From the NCBI GenBank assembly GCA_016934325.1, contig JAFGSV010000002.1, positions 1 through 43,578 of the forward strand: 43,578 nt of DNA, read 5' to 3'. This document shows positions 8,319-16,031 of the stretch, in pieces. Source of the stretch: Candidatus Aenigmatarchaeota archaeon (GTDB lineage: Archaea > Aenigmatarchaeota > Aenigmatarchaeia > QMZP01 > JAFGSV01). Numbering within the stretch: position 1 is the stretch's first letter; every line of letters begins with the position of its first letter. The translations under genes and the position numbers were made by a program. Below the pieces are notes generated by a model. It was not told the origin of the DNA. It was given only the letters and a program-made list of their open reading frames with translations, and ran no database searches.

Positions 8319-9386
8319 TCATGCATGGCTCTCGATGCATCCGCAGAAAATGCCATCCGTGAAATAGCATCCCTTCCCGCTCTCGGTCACGGCCAGGATG
8401 AGCTCCTTTCCGCCATGGTCCATCCTTATCATTATCTTCGAGGGCTCGCCGCTGCTCTCCTCTATTATCCTCTCAAGCTCCTCGTCCTCATGCAGGTGGT
8501 CGAGCAGGAAATCCTTGTCGGTGAGCTGCGCCTCGTATATGGTGAAGACGGCCGGGCTCGCGCATCCCTGGTCGAGGTCCCCTGACAGGAAGGGACTGTC
8601 GCGCATAGAGGCCGACATGTTGGCGATCTCGCTCATGTCCATGCCCAAGAGGGAGGTGAAGCCCTCGGTGGGGTCCGGGAATCCCTCGAAGAAAACGATG
8701 GCCGCGATGACTACGGCGATGATTATAATAAGGCCTGCGAGCTTGCGGGCATCCTTGAAGAACCCTGATAACTCGAGCTTGCTGAGCTTCTTCTTGATCT
8801 CGCCGTCCCATGCGTCGATGACGACCCTTCCGGGCCTCTCCCCCTGCTTCAGCTCCACGTCCCATTCGTTCCCTACCATCCTCGCCTTCGAGGCCTTGTA
8901 TCCCGACAGCACGGCCTCGGCCTTCCTGATGGCCTCCTTCTCGGTCAGCGCGTGCGCCCCGCTCTTCAGCTTGTCCTCCAGGACCGCTACCTTCCTGAGC
9001 AGCGAATCGACGACGTCCCCGGGCAGACTGCCTGCCTCGTCATGGGTGATCATGCGGTAGGCGATCGCCAGCAGCAGAGAAACCGACAGTCCCGCGACCA
9101 TAATGTCCAGCTGCATCATTTTCAGCATGCCCTTGCTGAGGTAAGGCACGAAGCCCGCCAGGGACAAGCCGCCGACCAGGCATATGGCGCCGGACATGAA
9201 CCTGATGCCGAAGCCCAGCATGAACGGATGCTCCTTCATGTATCCCCGCATGGCTATGGACCCGCAGAACCAGATGAAGAAAAGGTAGAACGCGATCTGA
9301 AGGAGGTAGAGCATGGCCGGCAGCATGACGAGCAGGTCGGGGAGAACGGCTGCCATGCTAGACATGTCCATTAGGATAATTAGCAT
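8319..9386 (-). CDS. Membrane protein with PepSY-like domain
   Basis: 355 residues. Three TM helices lie in the first ~110 residues, and one more at about 237-257 (LIIIIAVVIAAIVFF). Between them, residues ~150-215 match the PepSY pattern: an EKEAIRKAEAVL helix, then NEWDVELKQG and GRVVIDAWDGEIKKK. The C-terminal ~100 residues follow the last TM and contain several cysteines (GCYFTDGIFCGC). PepSY domains often regulate proteases or sit in envelope proteins; a role here is inference. A second possible start is ATG 9371, about 28 bases after a tatttattc element. Confidence 0.7.
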   Translation of the reverse strand: MLIILMDMSSMAAVLPDLLVMLPAMLYLLQIAFYLFFIWFCGSIAMRGYMKEHPFMLGFGIRFMSGAICLVGGLSLAGFVPYLSKGMLKMMQLDIMVAGLSVSLLLAIAYRMITHDEAGSLPGDVVDSLLRKVAVLEDKLKSGAHALTEKEAIRKAEAVLSGYKASKARMVGNEWDVELKQGERPGRVVIDAWDGEIKKKLSKLELSGFFKDARKLAGLIIIIAVVIAAIVFFEGFPDPTEGFTSLLGMDMSEIANMSASMRDSPFLSGDLDQGCASPAVFTIYEAQLTDKDFLLDHLHEDEELERIIEESSGEPSKIMIRMDHGGKELILAVTESGKGCYFTDGIFCGCIESHA

Positions 9387-9424
9387 GAGACCGAATAAAT
9401 AAGGAAGCCTTCCAGACCGAAACT

Positions 9425-9436
9425 AATTTAAAAAAC
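9425..9436 (+). promoter_or_regulatory. TATA element upstream of uS15 and its mini-ORF
   Basis: The aatttaaaaaac tract is centred about 27 bases before the ATG of a ten-codon ORF at 9457 and about 61 before the uS15 ATG. Transcription should therefore start near 9457 and include the mini-ORF. Confidence 0.55.
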
Positions 9437-9456
9437 CTTCGCTGCATATTAGATTG

Positions 9457-9489
9457 ATGATGCCGGGTTCACGGCCGAACAGGGGATAG
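9457..9489 (+). CDS. Possible leaderless ten-codon leader ORF before uS15
   Basis: ATG ATG, then eight more codons (MMPGSRPNRG) and TAG. The ORF begins where the TATA at 9425-9436 predicts the transcript start, and it ends one base before the uS15 ATG (9491). The uS15 Shine-Dalgarno GGGGA (9482-9486) lies in its last codons. If translated, ribosomes finishing it would sit on the uS15 start, allowing coupling or autogenous control. This is inference; conservation is untested. Confidence 0.3.
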   Translation: MMPGSRPNRG

Positions 9490-9490
9490 C

Positions 9491-9943
9491 ATGGCGAGGA
9501 TGTATTCGAGGAAAAGGGGCAAGTCGGGGTCCAGCAGGCCTTCGAAGAAGAAGGCGGCATGGGTCAGCTACAAGCCTGAGGAGATCGAGCAGATAATCGT
9601 CAAGCTGGCCAAGTCGGGCATGAGCCAGGCAGGGATAGGCACCGTCATCAGGGACCAGTACGGGATCCCCTCGGCCAAGGCCGTTGCCGGGAAGAGGGTG
9701 CAGGAAGTCATTCATGAGAACAAGCTTGCAGCGGAGCTGCCGGACGACCTGCTCAATCTGATCAGGAGTGCAGTCAAGCTCAAGGCCCATCTTACGAGGA
9801 ACAAGCACGACCGCTACTCCAAGAGGGGGCTCGAGCTGACGGAATCCAAGATAAGAAGGCTGGCCAAGTACTACAAGAGGAAGGAAATCCTGCAGGAGGA
9901 CTGGGGGTATGACCCCGAGAAGGCAAAGCTGCTCGTGAGGTAG
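9491..9943 (+). CDS. rps15: Small ribosomal subunit protein uS15
   Basis: 150 residues, the archaeal/eukaryotic length with an N-terminal extension (MARMYSRKRGKSGSSRP). The core has the S15 signature region VKLKAHLTRNKHDRYSKRGLELTESKIRRLAKYY. It binds 16S rRNA helices 20-22. The Shine-Dalgarno GGGGA is 5 bases before the ATG. In many archaea uS15, a RecJ/GAN-like nuclease and eS1 are neighbours; here the same trio occurs, with a leftward OB-fold membrane protein inserted between. Confidence 0.96.
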   Translation: MARMYSRKRGKSGSSRPSKKKAAWVSYKPEEIEQIIVKLAKSGMSQAGIGTVIRDQYGIPSAKAVAGKRVQEVIHENKLAAELPDDLLNLIRSAVKLKAHLTRNKHDRYSKRGLELTESKIRRLAKYYKRKEILQEDWGYDPEKAKLLVR

Positions 9944-9998
9944 GAGCCCTCGTTCTCATCCCCATCCTTATTGCTTCAGAATTCTCGATGAAGGTATC

Positions 9999-10017
9999 AG
10001 CGGTTCATGCAACCGCT
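9999..10017. terminator. Perfect inverted repeat between convergent genes
   Basis: AGCGGTT-catgc-AACCGCT: a 7-bp perfect stem with a 5-base loop. It lies one base beyond the stop codon (10019-10021) of the leftward OB-fold gene and 55 bases after the rightward uS15 stop. The position suits a bidirectional terminator or transcript 3'-end hairpin. Confidence 0.45.
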
Positions 10018-10018
10018 C

Positions 10019-11365
10019 TCAGGCATCCTCGTACTTCAGGACGTCGAGGTACGTCTGGCCCAGCCTGGTTTCCTTTATCTCGGCGAAGATCCTGACCTTG
10101 TCGCTGGGTATGTCCTGCCGGCTCCTGACGACCGCCGAGCCCGTGTCATCGAACAAGACGTACCATACGTCGTTCCTCCCCCTGCTGGAAAGCTTTATGA
10201 TGCCTTCCATGGTCACGCTCTTGCCTATGAAATCCTTGGGCGACTGCGAAAGGTCCGCAGTGGTTATGATCGAAGATTCCGACGGCGGCTCTGGCGGCTT
10301 CTCCATTTGCGGCTTCGCTTCCACGGGCGGCTCCTGATCCCCAGGTTCCTTCGCTTCCGCTGGCGCTTCAGCGGGCTCGGGTGGTTTTCCGGGCTCGGGC
10401 GATTCTGGCGGCTCCTCCTTCTGCACTGCGGATGGCGCCGGGGCGAATTCGGGCGACTCGCCAGCGGGCGGGGTGGCAAGGACATCCGGTCCCTCGTCCT
10501 TGGCCGGCCCATACCTTTCCTCGTCACTCTCTTCCGGTACTTCCGCGATGTCCTCGGGCCTCTTGGGCCGCGCTGCCTTCTTCTCTTCTTGCGCCGCCTC
10601 CTCGCCTAACGGGGGCCCAGCATGCTTGGCCTTCTCGGCCTTCTCGGCTTGCTCATCCATGGACTCCTCGTACTCATCGAGGTCGACATACTCTATCTCA
10701 TCCTGCGGCCCGGGCTCCTCTGCGGCCCGCTTCCCTTTCGCCTGCGCCTTCTTTGCCGGCCGCCTTGCCTCATCGGGGGGCGTACCGGCCGCCTTCACGG
10801 CAGGGAAGGCCTTCATCATGTCCCCGGCATGATCGAGATCGACCCCCTCTTCCACTCCAGCATCCTCAACGGGCTGGATCTCCTCCTCCCCGAAAGGAGC
10901 CGGCGGCCTTTCCTCCTCATGCTCCGGCTTTTCGGGCATAACGGCCTCCTCCGCAGGCTCCCCGGCTTCCTTGCCCTTGCCGGCAGGCTTGTGCGCGTCC
11001 CTCTTGGATGCCCCCGGCATTATGGAAGCCTTTATCGATTCCAGGTCCGTCGGTCCGGTCTCGGCCTGGTCGGGCTTGCCTTCCTTCTCCTTCTCTTTGC
11101 CCTTCACCTTGCCCTTGCCCTTTTGCTTATCTTTCTCCTCGCCCTTCTGCTTAACCTGTTCCTCGCCTTTCTCCTCATCCTCGAAGGCGTACCGGAGCAC
11201 ACCGCCCGAACCTCCCTCGCCGCCTGCCCCGCCCGGGCCGGCTTCCTCTTCATGCAGGCGCTTGATCTGCCTCTGCTTCCTGAGTATGAGAATGACAATG
11301 AGGGCAAGCGCCGCTCCGAGGGCGACGAGCAGCAGTATAAGGACATCCTGGCTAATTTCGAACAT
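10019..11365 (-). CDS. Membrane-tethered OB-fold nucleic-acid-binding protein
   Basis: About 448 residues from ATG 11365 (MFEISQDVLILL). The start is chosen because a TATA (atttaagg, 11388-11395) lies ~26 bases before it. A TM helix occupies residues 8-28, followed by a basic stop-transfer segment (RKQRQIKRL). Residues ~40-365 are low-complexity Glu/Lys/Pro/Ala. The last ~80 residues form an OB-fold of the tRNA_anti type: TTADLSQSPKDFIGKSVTMEG, VWYVLFDDTGSAVVRS and LGQTYLDVLKYEDA. This would hold a nucleic-acid-binding head on a long flexible tether at the inner membrane face. The partner is unknown. It neighbours ribosomal and DNA-repair genes. Confidence 0.75.
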   Translation of the reverse strand: MFEISQDVLILLLVALGAALALIVILILRKQRQIKRLHEEEAGPGGAGGEGGSGGVLRYAFEDEEKGEEQVKQKGEEKDKQKGKGKVKGKEKEKEGKPDQAETGPTDLESIKASIMPGASKRDAHKPAGKGKEAGEPAEEAVMPEKPEHEEERPPAPFGEEEIQPVEDAGVEEGVDLDHAGDMMKAFPAVKAAGTPPDEARRPAKKAQAKGKRAAEEPGPQDEIEYVDLDEYEESMDEQAEKAEKAKHAGPPLGEEAAQEEKKAARPKRPEDIAEVPEESDEERYGPAKDEGPDVLATPPAGESPEFAPAPSAVQKEEPPESPEPGKPPEPAEAPAEAKEPGDQEPPVEAKPQMEKPPEPPSESSIITTADLSQSPKDFIGKSVTMEGIIKLSSRGRNDVWYVLFDDTGSAVVRSRQDIPSDKVRIFAEIKETRLGQTYLDVLKYEDA

Positions 11366-11493
11366 GATTCCTAATTGGTAAAATTCCTTAAATTGATATC
11401 GCATGCGCAGCGGTGCCGGGCCCCGAATCCGGAAACGGGGCATCCATCCAGCCATTTAAAAAGAATGGCTCCAATAAAAAAGGGGATGAACGC

Positions 11494-13068
11494 ATGATGG
11501 AAAAGCTCGAGGCGCTGGTCAGGAAAGCGAAGGCTGCGGGTGACGCCATAGCCGCGCAAGAGAACGAGATAAGGATCGTCTCGCACTATGACGCCGACGG
11601 GATAGCGAGCGCCGCGATCATGGTGAAGGCATTGCTCAGGGCGGGGAAGAGGTTCCATCTCTCGCTCGTCAAGCAGCTCGGGGACAGCGTCCTCATGTCC
11701 CTTGCGCAAGAGAAGAGGCATTTCGTCGTCTTCCTCGACCTCGGCTCGGGGCATCTCGAGGCGATCAAGAGGTTCCTGCCGGGGGCAGACGTCGTCATCA
11801 TAGACCATCACCAGCAGCAGGGCGAGCTCGAGGGCGGCAGGATACTGCAGGTCAATCCCCTGGATTTCGGGGTGGAGGACGACATATCCGGATCGGGGGT
11901 GTCCTACATCGTCGCGAGGTCCTTCGGCCCTGAGAACAGGGACCTCAGCGGCATCGCCATCGTTGGCGCCATCGGGGATTGCCAGATAGGTTCGATTGGG
12001 GAGGAATGGGGCCTTTTCGGGCTGAACAGGGAGATACTGAAGGACGCCGTGGAGACGAACAGGATAAAGGTCACCAAGGGCCTCAGGATATGGGGCAGGT
12101 ACACGAGGCCCATACACAAGGCCCTGGAATACTCCGTGGAGCCGTACATACCCAACGTAAGCGGATCGGAATCCTCCGCCGTCCAGTTCATGCAGGAGCT
12201 CGGCATCCCCCTCAAGAAGGAGAGCGGCGAGTGGAGGACCATGGCCAACCTGAGCGAGGACGAGCAGAAGAAGCTCGCTTCCGGCATAATAGCGGAGAGG
12301 GTCAACGGGGGGCACCCCAACGCGGAATGGATATTCGGTGATGTCTACGAGCTGCTCGACAAGGGGGGCGAGTGCAGGGACGCGAACGAGTTCGCCACCG
12401 TCCTGAACGCGTGCGGAAAGATGGGCAGGGGGTACCTGGGCGTCGAGCTCCTCCTCAACGTGGCGAAGGCTTTCCTTGAGGTGAAGTGGGTGCTGGAGAA
12501 GTACAGGAAATCGGTCGGGGAGGCCGTCAGATGGGTCTACGACCAGCTCGAGAGGCACAATGAGCAGGTCGTGAGGAAGACCGACAGCGCCTTGTACGTC
12601 CTTGCCGGTTCCAAGGTCAGCGAGCACATAATATCGAACGTCATAAGCATAGTCGAGAAGTCCTCGAACCCGGAAGTCCCCGTGTTCGCGTTCGCCGACG
12701 CGGAGGACGGCGTCAAGGTTTCGGCGAGGGCCAGCCATGAGGTGGTCGGGCGCGGCGTCAACCTCAAGAACGTCGTGTCCGAAGCGGCCGGGCAGGTGGG
12801 CGGCCAGGGGGGCGGCCACAGCGGGGCCTCGGGGGCCACCATACCGACGGGCAGCGAACAGGGGTTCATCAGCGCCGTGGAGGCGATCCTGCTGCCGCAA
12901 AGGAAGGAAACAAATAAAAGCTTGGATGATGATAAGAATATAAAACCTGGCCCGAATGATGTAGATTCGGAGGAGGATGCGGATGCCAGCGCCAAAGAAG
13001 AAGATAAGCAAGAAAGCGTCGGAAAGGAAGTGGAAGGGGAAGGACTGGTTCAGTATTTCGGCTCCTGA
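11494..13068 (+). CDS. DHH/DHHA1 phosphoesterase, archaeal RecJ/GAN-like
   Basis: 524 residues from ATG 11494, preceded by Shine-Dalgarno GGGGA. DHH motifs: SHYDADG 30-36, VVFLDLGSGH 78-87, the family DHH triad at 104-106 (IIDHHQQQ) and GAIGD 158-162. The DHHA1 domain ends in GGGHSGASGA (439-448). The protein resembles archaeal RecJ-like GAN, a 5'-3' exonuclease linked to GINS/CMG. Its place beside uS15 and eS1 is the common archaeal context. A tail of ~70 residues rich in Asp, Glu and Lys follows DHHA1, and its end overlaps the eS1 gene by 86 bases. Confidence 0.9.
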   Translation: MMEKLEALVRKAKAAGDAIAAQENEIRIVSHYDADGIASAAIMVKALLRAGKRFHLSLVKQLGDSVLMSLAQEKRHFVVFLDLGSGHLEAIKRFLPGADVVIIDHHQQQGELEGGRILQVNPLDFGVEDDISGSGVSYIVARSFGPENRDLSGIAIVGAIGDCQIGSIGEEWGLFGLNREILKDAVETNRIKVTKGLRIWGRYTRPIHKALEYSVEPYIPNVSGSESSAVQFMQELGIPLKKESGEWRTMANLSEDEQKKLASGIIAERVNGGHPNAEWIFGDVYELLDKGGECRDANEFATVLNACGKMGRGYLGVELLLNVAKAFLEVKWVLEKYRKSVGEAVRWVYDQLERHNEQVVRKTDSALYVLAGSKVSEHIISNVISIVEKSSNPEVPVFAFADAEDGVKVSARASHEVVGRGVNLKNVVSEAAGQVGGQGGGHSGASGATIPTGSEQGFISAVEAILLPQRKETNKSLDDDKNIKPGPNDVDSEEDADASAKEEDKQESVGKEVEGEGLVQYFGS

Positions 13069-13582
13069 CTGGCTCGGGGGCACGGAGATAGCCGAGACCC
13101 CGGCCACGGACTCCAAGGTGGTCATGGGCAGGGTCATAGAGGTGCCCGTTTCTGAGCTGACCAAGGACCAGTCGAAGTACTACATGAGGCTCAAGCTCAA
13201 GGCGGGGAAGCCTGCCGGGAACCAGGTCAAGACCAGGTTCCACACCTTCTTCTGCGTCAACGAGTACGTCATGAGGATGGGCAGGAAGGGCCTCGGGAAG
13301 GTGACCTTCTACGAGGACGTGGAGACCAGGGACAAGTGGAAGCTGCAGGTGAGCGTCGTCATAATCCTGAACAGGCGCGGCAACGCCGAGATAAAGAAGA
13401 AGATGAGGGCGCTCGCGAGCAAGATCATGCGCGAGAAGGCCAGGGACCTGGAGCACGGGGACTTCGTCAAGGCCGCCATGGCGGGCGTCTTCCAGATGAA
13501 GATAAAGAAGGGCGGCAGCAAGATATACCCCGTCAGGTTCTGCGAGGTCATAAAGATCGAGACCCTCAAGACCGGCGATTAG
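12983..13582 (+). CDS. rps3ae: Small ribosomal subunit protein eS1 (S3Ae)
   Basis: 199 residues. The family start PAPKKKISKKASERKWKGKDWF is followed by conserved internal segments (YYMRLKLKAGKPAGN, FHTFFCVNEYVMRMGRKG, KIYPVRFCEVIKIET). It is archaeal/eukaryotic only and sits near the mRNA exit of the 30S subunit. ATG 12983 is preferred over ATG 12977 because GGAGG (12972-12976) is then six bases upstream. The first 86 bases lie inside the 3' end of the DHH gene in another frame, so translation may be coupled. eS1 is convergent with the propeller gene, with 29 bases between. Confidence 0.95.
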   Translation: MPAPKKKISKKASERKWKGKDWFSISAPDWLGGTEIAETPATDSKVVMGRVIEVPVSELTKDQSKYYMRLKLKAGKPAGNQVKTRFHTFFCVNEYVMRMGRKGLGKVTFYEDVETRDKWKLQVSVVIILNRRGNAEIKKKMRALASKIMREKARDLEHGDFVKAAMAGVFQMKIKKGGSKIYPVRFCEVIKIETLKTGD

Positions 13583-13611
13583 GCCATGCCCTTTGTGCTT
13601 ACCCCGGCCGC

Positions 13612-14940
13612 TCACCTGTATTTCTTGCCGCTGCTCCTGTACTGCTTCGTCACTCCGTCCATGGTCGTGATGTCGAGCTCGTCGTCGCCGTCCCGGATAT
13701 AGTTGCTGGTTAGGCTGCCGTAGTTATCCCTCCTCTCGGGCATGGCTTCCTCAACGCCTCTTCTGCTTTCCATTGCCGGGCCAACCGGGATCGCGCCCAT
13801 GCCCTGCATGTGTTCAAGAGAAATGGTCACCGGGGCCTGCGTGGACGATGCCGCCTTGAACTTCCAGAGAAGCATGCCGTCGCTCGAGACCGCGTACATG
13901 TGGCAGTCCCAGCTGCCGAAATATATCACCCCGGCGGCGGAAGGCGCGGAGCTGGCGAACCCCTGGGTCTTGTATTTCCATAGCTGCCTCCCGTCGAGGT
14001 CAAGCGCATAAAGGTTCTGGTCGCAAGAGCACACGTAGACCCTGTCATCTGTCACGGCGGGATTGCCATAGATTATGTTCCTCGTCTTGAACTTCCATAG
14101 CAGCCGGCCAGTTCCAGCGTCCAGGACGTAGAGGTTGTGGTCGGAGCAGCCGAAATACACCCTCCCGCCTCGCGCGACCGGCATGGACGCGCAGGGCCCG
14201 AACGTCCTGTACTTCCACAGCAGCTTGCCTTCTGCCGACAGGGCGTATAAATTCCTATCCGTCGATGGGAGGTAGATTATCCCATCGGAGACCGCGACAG
14301 GCTCGACGACGTAGTCATCCGTCCTGTACTTCCACAGCAGCTTCCCTTGAGCCGAGATTGCGTAAAGGTTCTTGTCGAAAGACCCGAAGTATATTATCCC
14401 GTCGTCCCAGACAGGCGACGCTGATATCGAACCCGGCGTCCAGAACTTCCACAGCATCGTGCCCTTTTCCGCGTCCAGCGCGTACATGTTCTGGTCCTTC
14501 GAGCCGAAGTAGACGATCCCTTCCCTCACAAGCGGGGTGGAGTTGACTATGTCCCTGGCCTTGAAGCGCCAGATGAGCGAACCGTCAATGCCGAGGCAGT
14601 AGAGGTAGTGGTCGTATGACCCGAAGTATATCCTGCCGCCGGCTATCGCACACCCCCGGCAGATGCAGACCGGGCCATCGGTCCTGAACTTCCATACGAG
14701 CCTGCCCGTGGCCGCTTCGACCGCGTAGAAGTTCTTGTCGCAGGAGCCGAAATAAAGGACGCCGTCCTTGATCACCGGAGTGGCGCCGATGCTCCCGCCC
14801 TCGCCTATCCTGAAGATGGCGTCCTTCTCGTTCTCCCTGAGCACGGTCAGCACGTCGAAGAGCTCGAACTCGCGCTGTATGGACTGGTCCATGAAACCGC
14901 CAGTGCTCAGGCTGAAATCCTTGTCTATGTACCTCTCCAT
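13612..14940 (-). CDS. Eight-repeat PQQ-like beta-propeller protein, probably cytoplasmic
   Basis: 442 residues. Eight successive blades of ~38 residues share the pattern P-x-x-x-x-G-x-x-Y-F-G-S-x-D-x-x-x-Y-A-x-x-x-x-G-x-x-x-W-K-F, from GVLYFGSCDKNFYAV to GVIYFGSWDCHMYAV. This count closes an eight-blade propeller. There is no signal peptide and no TM, unlike secreted quinoproteins and BamB, so a scaffold or ligand-sensing role is more likely than a PQQ dehydrogenase. The C-terminal ~70 residues are polar and outside the repeats. A TATA (tttaataa, 14961-14970) lies ~26 bases before the ATG. The gene is divergent from a TrmB regulator across a shared palindrome. Confidence 0.85.
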   Translation of the reverse strand: MERYIDKDFSLSTGGFMDQSIQREFELFDVLTVLRENEKDAIFRIGEGGSIGATPVIKDGVLYFGSCDKNFYAVEAATGRLVWKFRTDGPVCICRGCAIAGGRIYFGSYDHYLYCLGIDGSLIWRFKARDIVNSTPLVREGIVYFGSKDQNMYALDAEKGTMLWKFWTPGSISASPVWDDGIIYFGSFDKNLYAISAQGKLLWKYRTDDYVVEPVAVSDGIIYLPSTDRNLYALSAEGKLLWKYRTFGPCASMPVARGGRVYFGCSDHNLYVLDAGTGRLLWKFKTRNIIYGNPAVTDDRVYVCSCDQNLYALDLDGRQLWKYKTQGFASSAPSAAGVIYFGSWDCHMYAVSSDGMLLWKFKAASSTQAPVTISLEHMQGMGAIPVGPAMESRRGVEEAMPERRDNYGSLTSNYIRDGDDELDITTMDGVTKQYRSSGKKYR

Positions 14941-14979
14941 GGCCGATACTTGGCCTGGCGCTTTTATTAAACTTACTTC

Positions 14980-14991
14980 CCCTGTACAGGG
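14980..14991. promoter_or_regulatory. 12-bp perfect palindrome between divergent promoters
   Basis: CCCTGTACAGGG is self-complementary throughout. It lies between the TATA of the propeller gene (14961-14970, leftward) and the TATA of the TrmB gene (about 14993-15001, rightward), where a bound repressor would block or an activator would help both. TrmB proteins bind palindromes of this kind, so autoregulation plus control of the propeller gene is a reasonable inference. Confidence 0.55.
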
Positions 14992-15024
14992 TGTATATTT
15001 AAGGCTTTGCTCACATCTATAAGC

Positions 15025-15789
15025 ATGGAATCGTCGGATCTCGTCAGGCTCGGGCTCACGGAGGGTGAGGCATCTGTCTACCTCGCGCTGCTCGAATCGG
15101 GGCCCAGCACGGTGGGACCCATAGTGAAGAGGGCCGGGGTCGCCTACTCGAACGTGTACGAGATACTGGACAGGCTCACCAAGAAGGGCCTCGTGAGCTT
15201 CATCATCAAGTCAAAGACCAGGCACTTCCAGGCGGCGGAGCCCACGGGACTGCACGAGTACATCGACAGGAAGGAGAAGGAGATAAGGGACGAGAAGAGG
15301 ATCGTGGAGAGGCTTATACCCGAGCTCTCCCGGCTGTCAAAGATGCGTGGCGAGAAGCTGCTGGCCGAGGTGTTCACAGGGATGAAGGGCCTTCGGACCG
15401 TCTACGAGAAGGTTCTCGAAGGCTATGAGCCGGGCGATGACTACGTGTTCTTCTACGACCCCACCGAAAGGAGGGAGATCGTGGATAGGTTCTTCCTGGA
15501 CTTCGAGAAGAGGATCTACAGGCCGCGCAGGATAATAATGAGGGGGGTCGTGAGCAAGGACTTCTTCTTCACATCCGACTATATGAAGAGGTCCGAGATG
15601 GTTAGGAAAGGGCTGTGGGACGTCAGGTACGTGGACTTCCCCTTCCCCGGCAACATAGACATCTTCAAGGACAGGCTGCTGATAGTCTCCTGGTCCGGGC
15701 CGATAATAGCGATACTCATCCATTCAAGCGACATATCAGCCAAGTTCCTGAACTACTTCGAATCGGTATGGAAGATCGCCAAGAAATGA
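15025..15789 (+). CDS. TrmB-family transcriptional regulator
   Basis: 254 residues from ATG 15025 (MESSDLVRLGLTEGEASVYLALL). The TATA (tgtatatttaa) ~27 bases upstream supports this start. Residues ~1-70 form the TrmB winged helix (LGLTEGEASVYLALLESGP; VAYSNVYEILDRLTKKGLV), followed by a dimerising coiled coil (EYIDRKEKEIRDEKRIVERLIPEL). The C-terminal domain resembles the phospholipase-D-like effector fold of TrmB (LAEVFTGMKGLRTVYEKVL). TrmB-family proteins commonly sense sugars, but the ligand here is unknown. The neighbouring divergent propeller gene is its most likely target besides itself. Confidence 0.9.
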   Translation: MESSDLVRLGLTEGEASVYLALLESGPSTVGPIVKRAGVAYSNVYEILDRLTKKGLVSFIIKSKTRHFQAAEPTGLHEYIDRKEKEIRDEKRIVERLIPELSRLSKMRGEKLLAEVFTGMKGLRTVYEKVLEGYEPGDDYVFFYDPTERREIVDRFFLDFEKRIYRPRRIIMRGVVSKDFFFTSDYMKRSEMVRKGLWDVRYVDFPFPGNIDIFKDRLLIVSWSGPIIAILIHSSDISAKFLNYFESVWKIAKK

Positions 15790-15811
15790 TCGGTCGCATT
15801 CGGTTCATAAC

Positions 15812-16009
15812 TCAGTGCCCTTTGGTCGCGACAGCCACGGATATCCAGCACAGGCCCGCCAGCATGAGGAGAATGAACGCCGCAAGCAGGGCGATTGCGT
15901 AGGAAACGCTGGTGACGCCGATAGTGAGCTCGAGGTTGCCCATTATCCACGTCCCTGCCATCAGCAGCAGGCTTCCCAGCGCCCATACAAGCACCAGTTT
16001 GAGCTCCAT
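15812..16009 (-). CDS. Small two-TM membrane protein, 65 aa
   Basis: Start at ATG 16009 (MELKLVLVWALG). A TATA (gttttaaat on the plus strand, about 16028-16036) lies ~23 bases upstream, overlapping the last codons of rpo3. Two hydrophobic helices (about 3-23 and 36-59) are joined by a short polar loop (GNLELTIGVTS). No family recognised. It follows rpo3 on the same strand after 22 bases. Small two-TM proteins of this kind often serve as envelope or transport accessories, but nothing points to a specific role. Confidence 0.6.
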   Translation of the reverse strand: MELKLVLVWALGSLLLMAGTWIMGNLELTIGVTSVSYAIALLAAFILLMLAGLCWISVAVATKGH

Positions 16010-16031
16010 AAACAAGAATGAGGGGAAAGTT

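Noticed and set aside
11371-13164. 597-codon open frame antisense to the DHH and eS1 genes
   Set aside because: It lies opposite two well-supported genes. High GC with G/C at third positions leaves the antisense frame free of stops. The translation is Arg/His/Leu-rich with no family features and no promoter.
13612-14940. PQQ-dependent dehydrogenase or BamB
   Set aside because: The repeats are PQQ-like, but there is no signal peptide, lipobox or catalytic Asp/Cys-ring context, and archaea lack the BAM complex.
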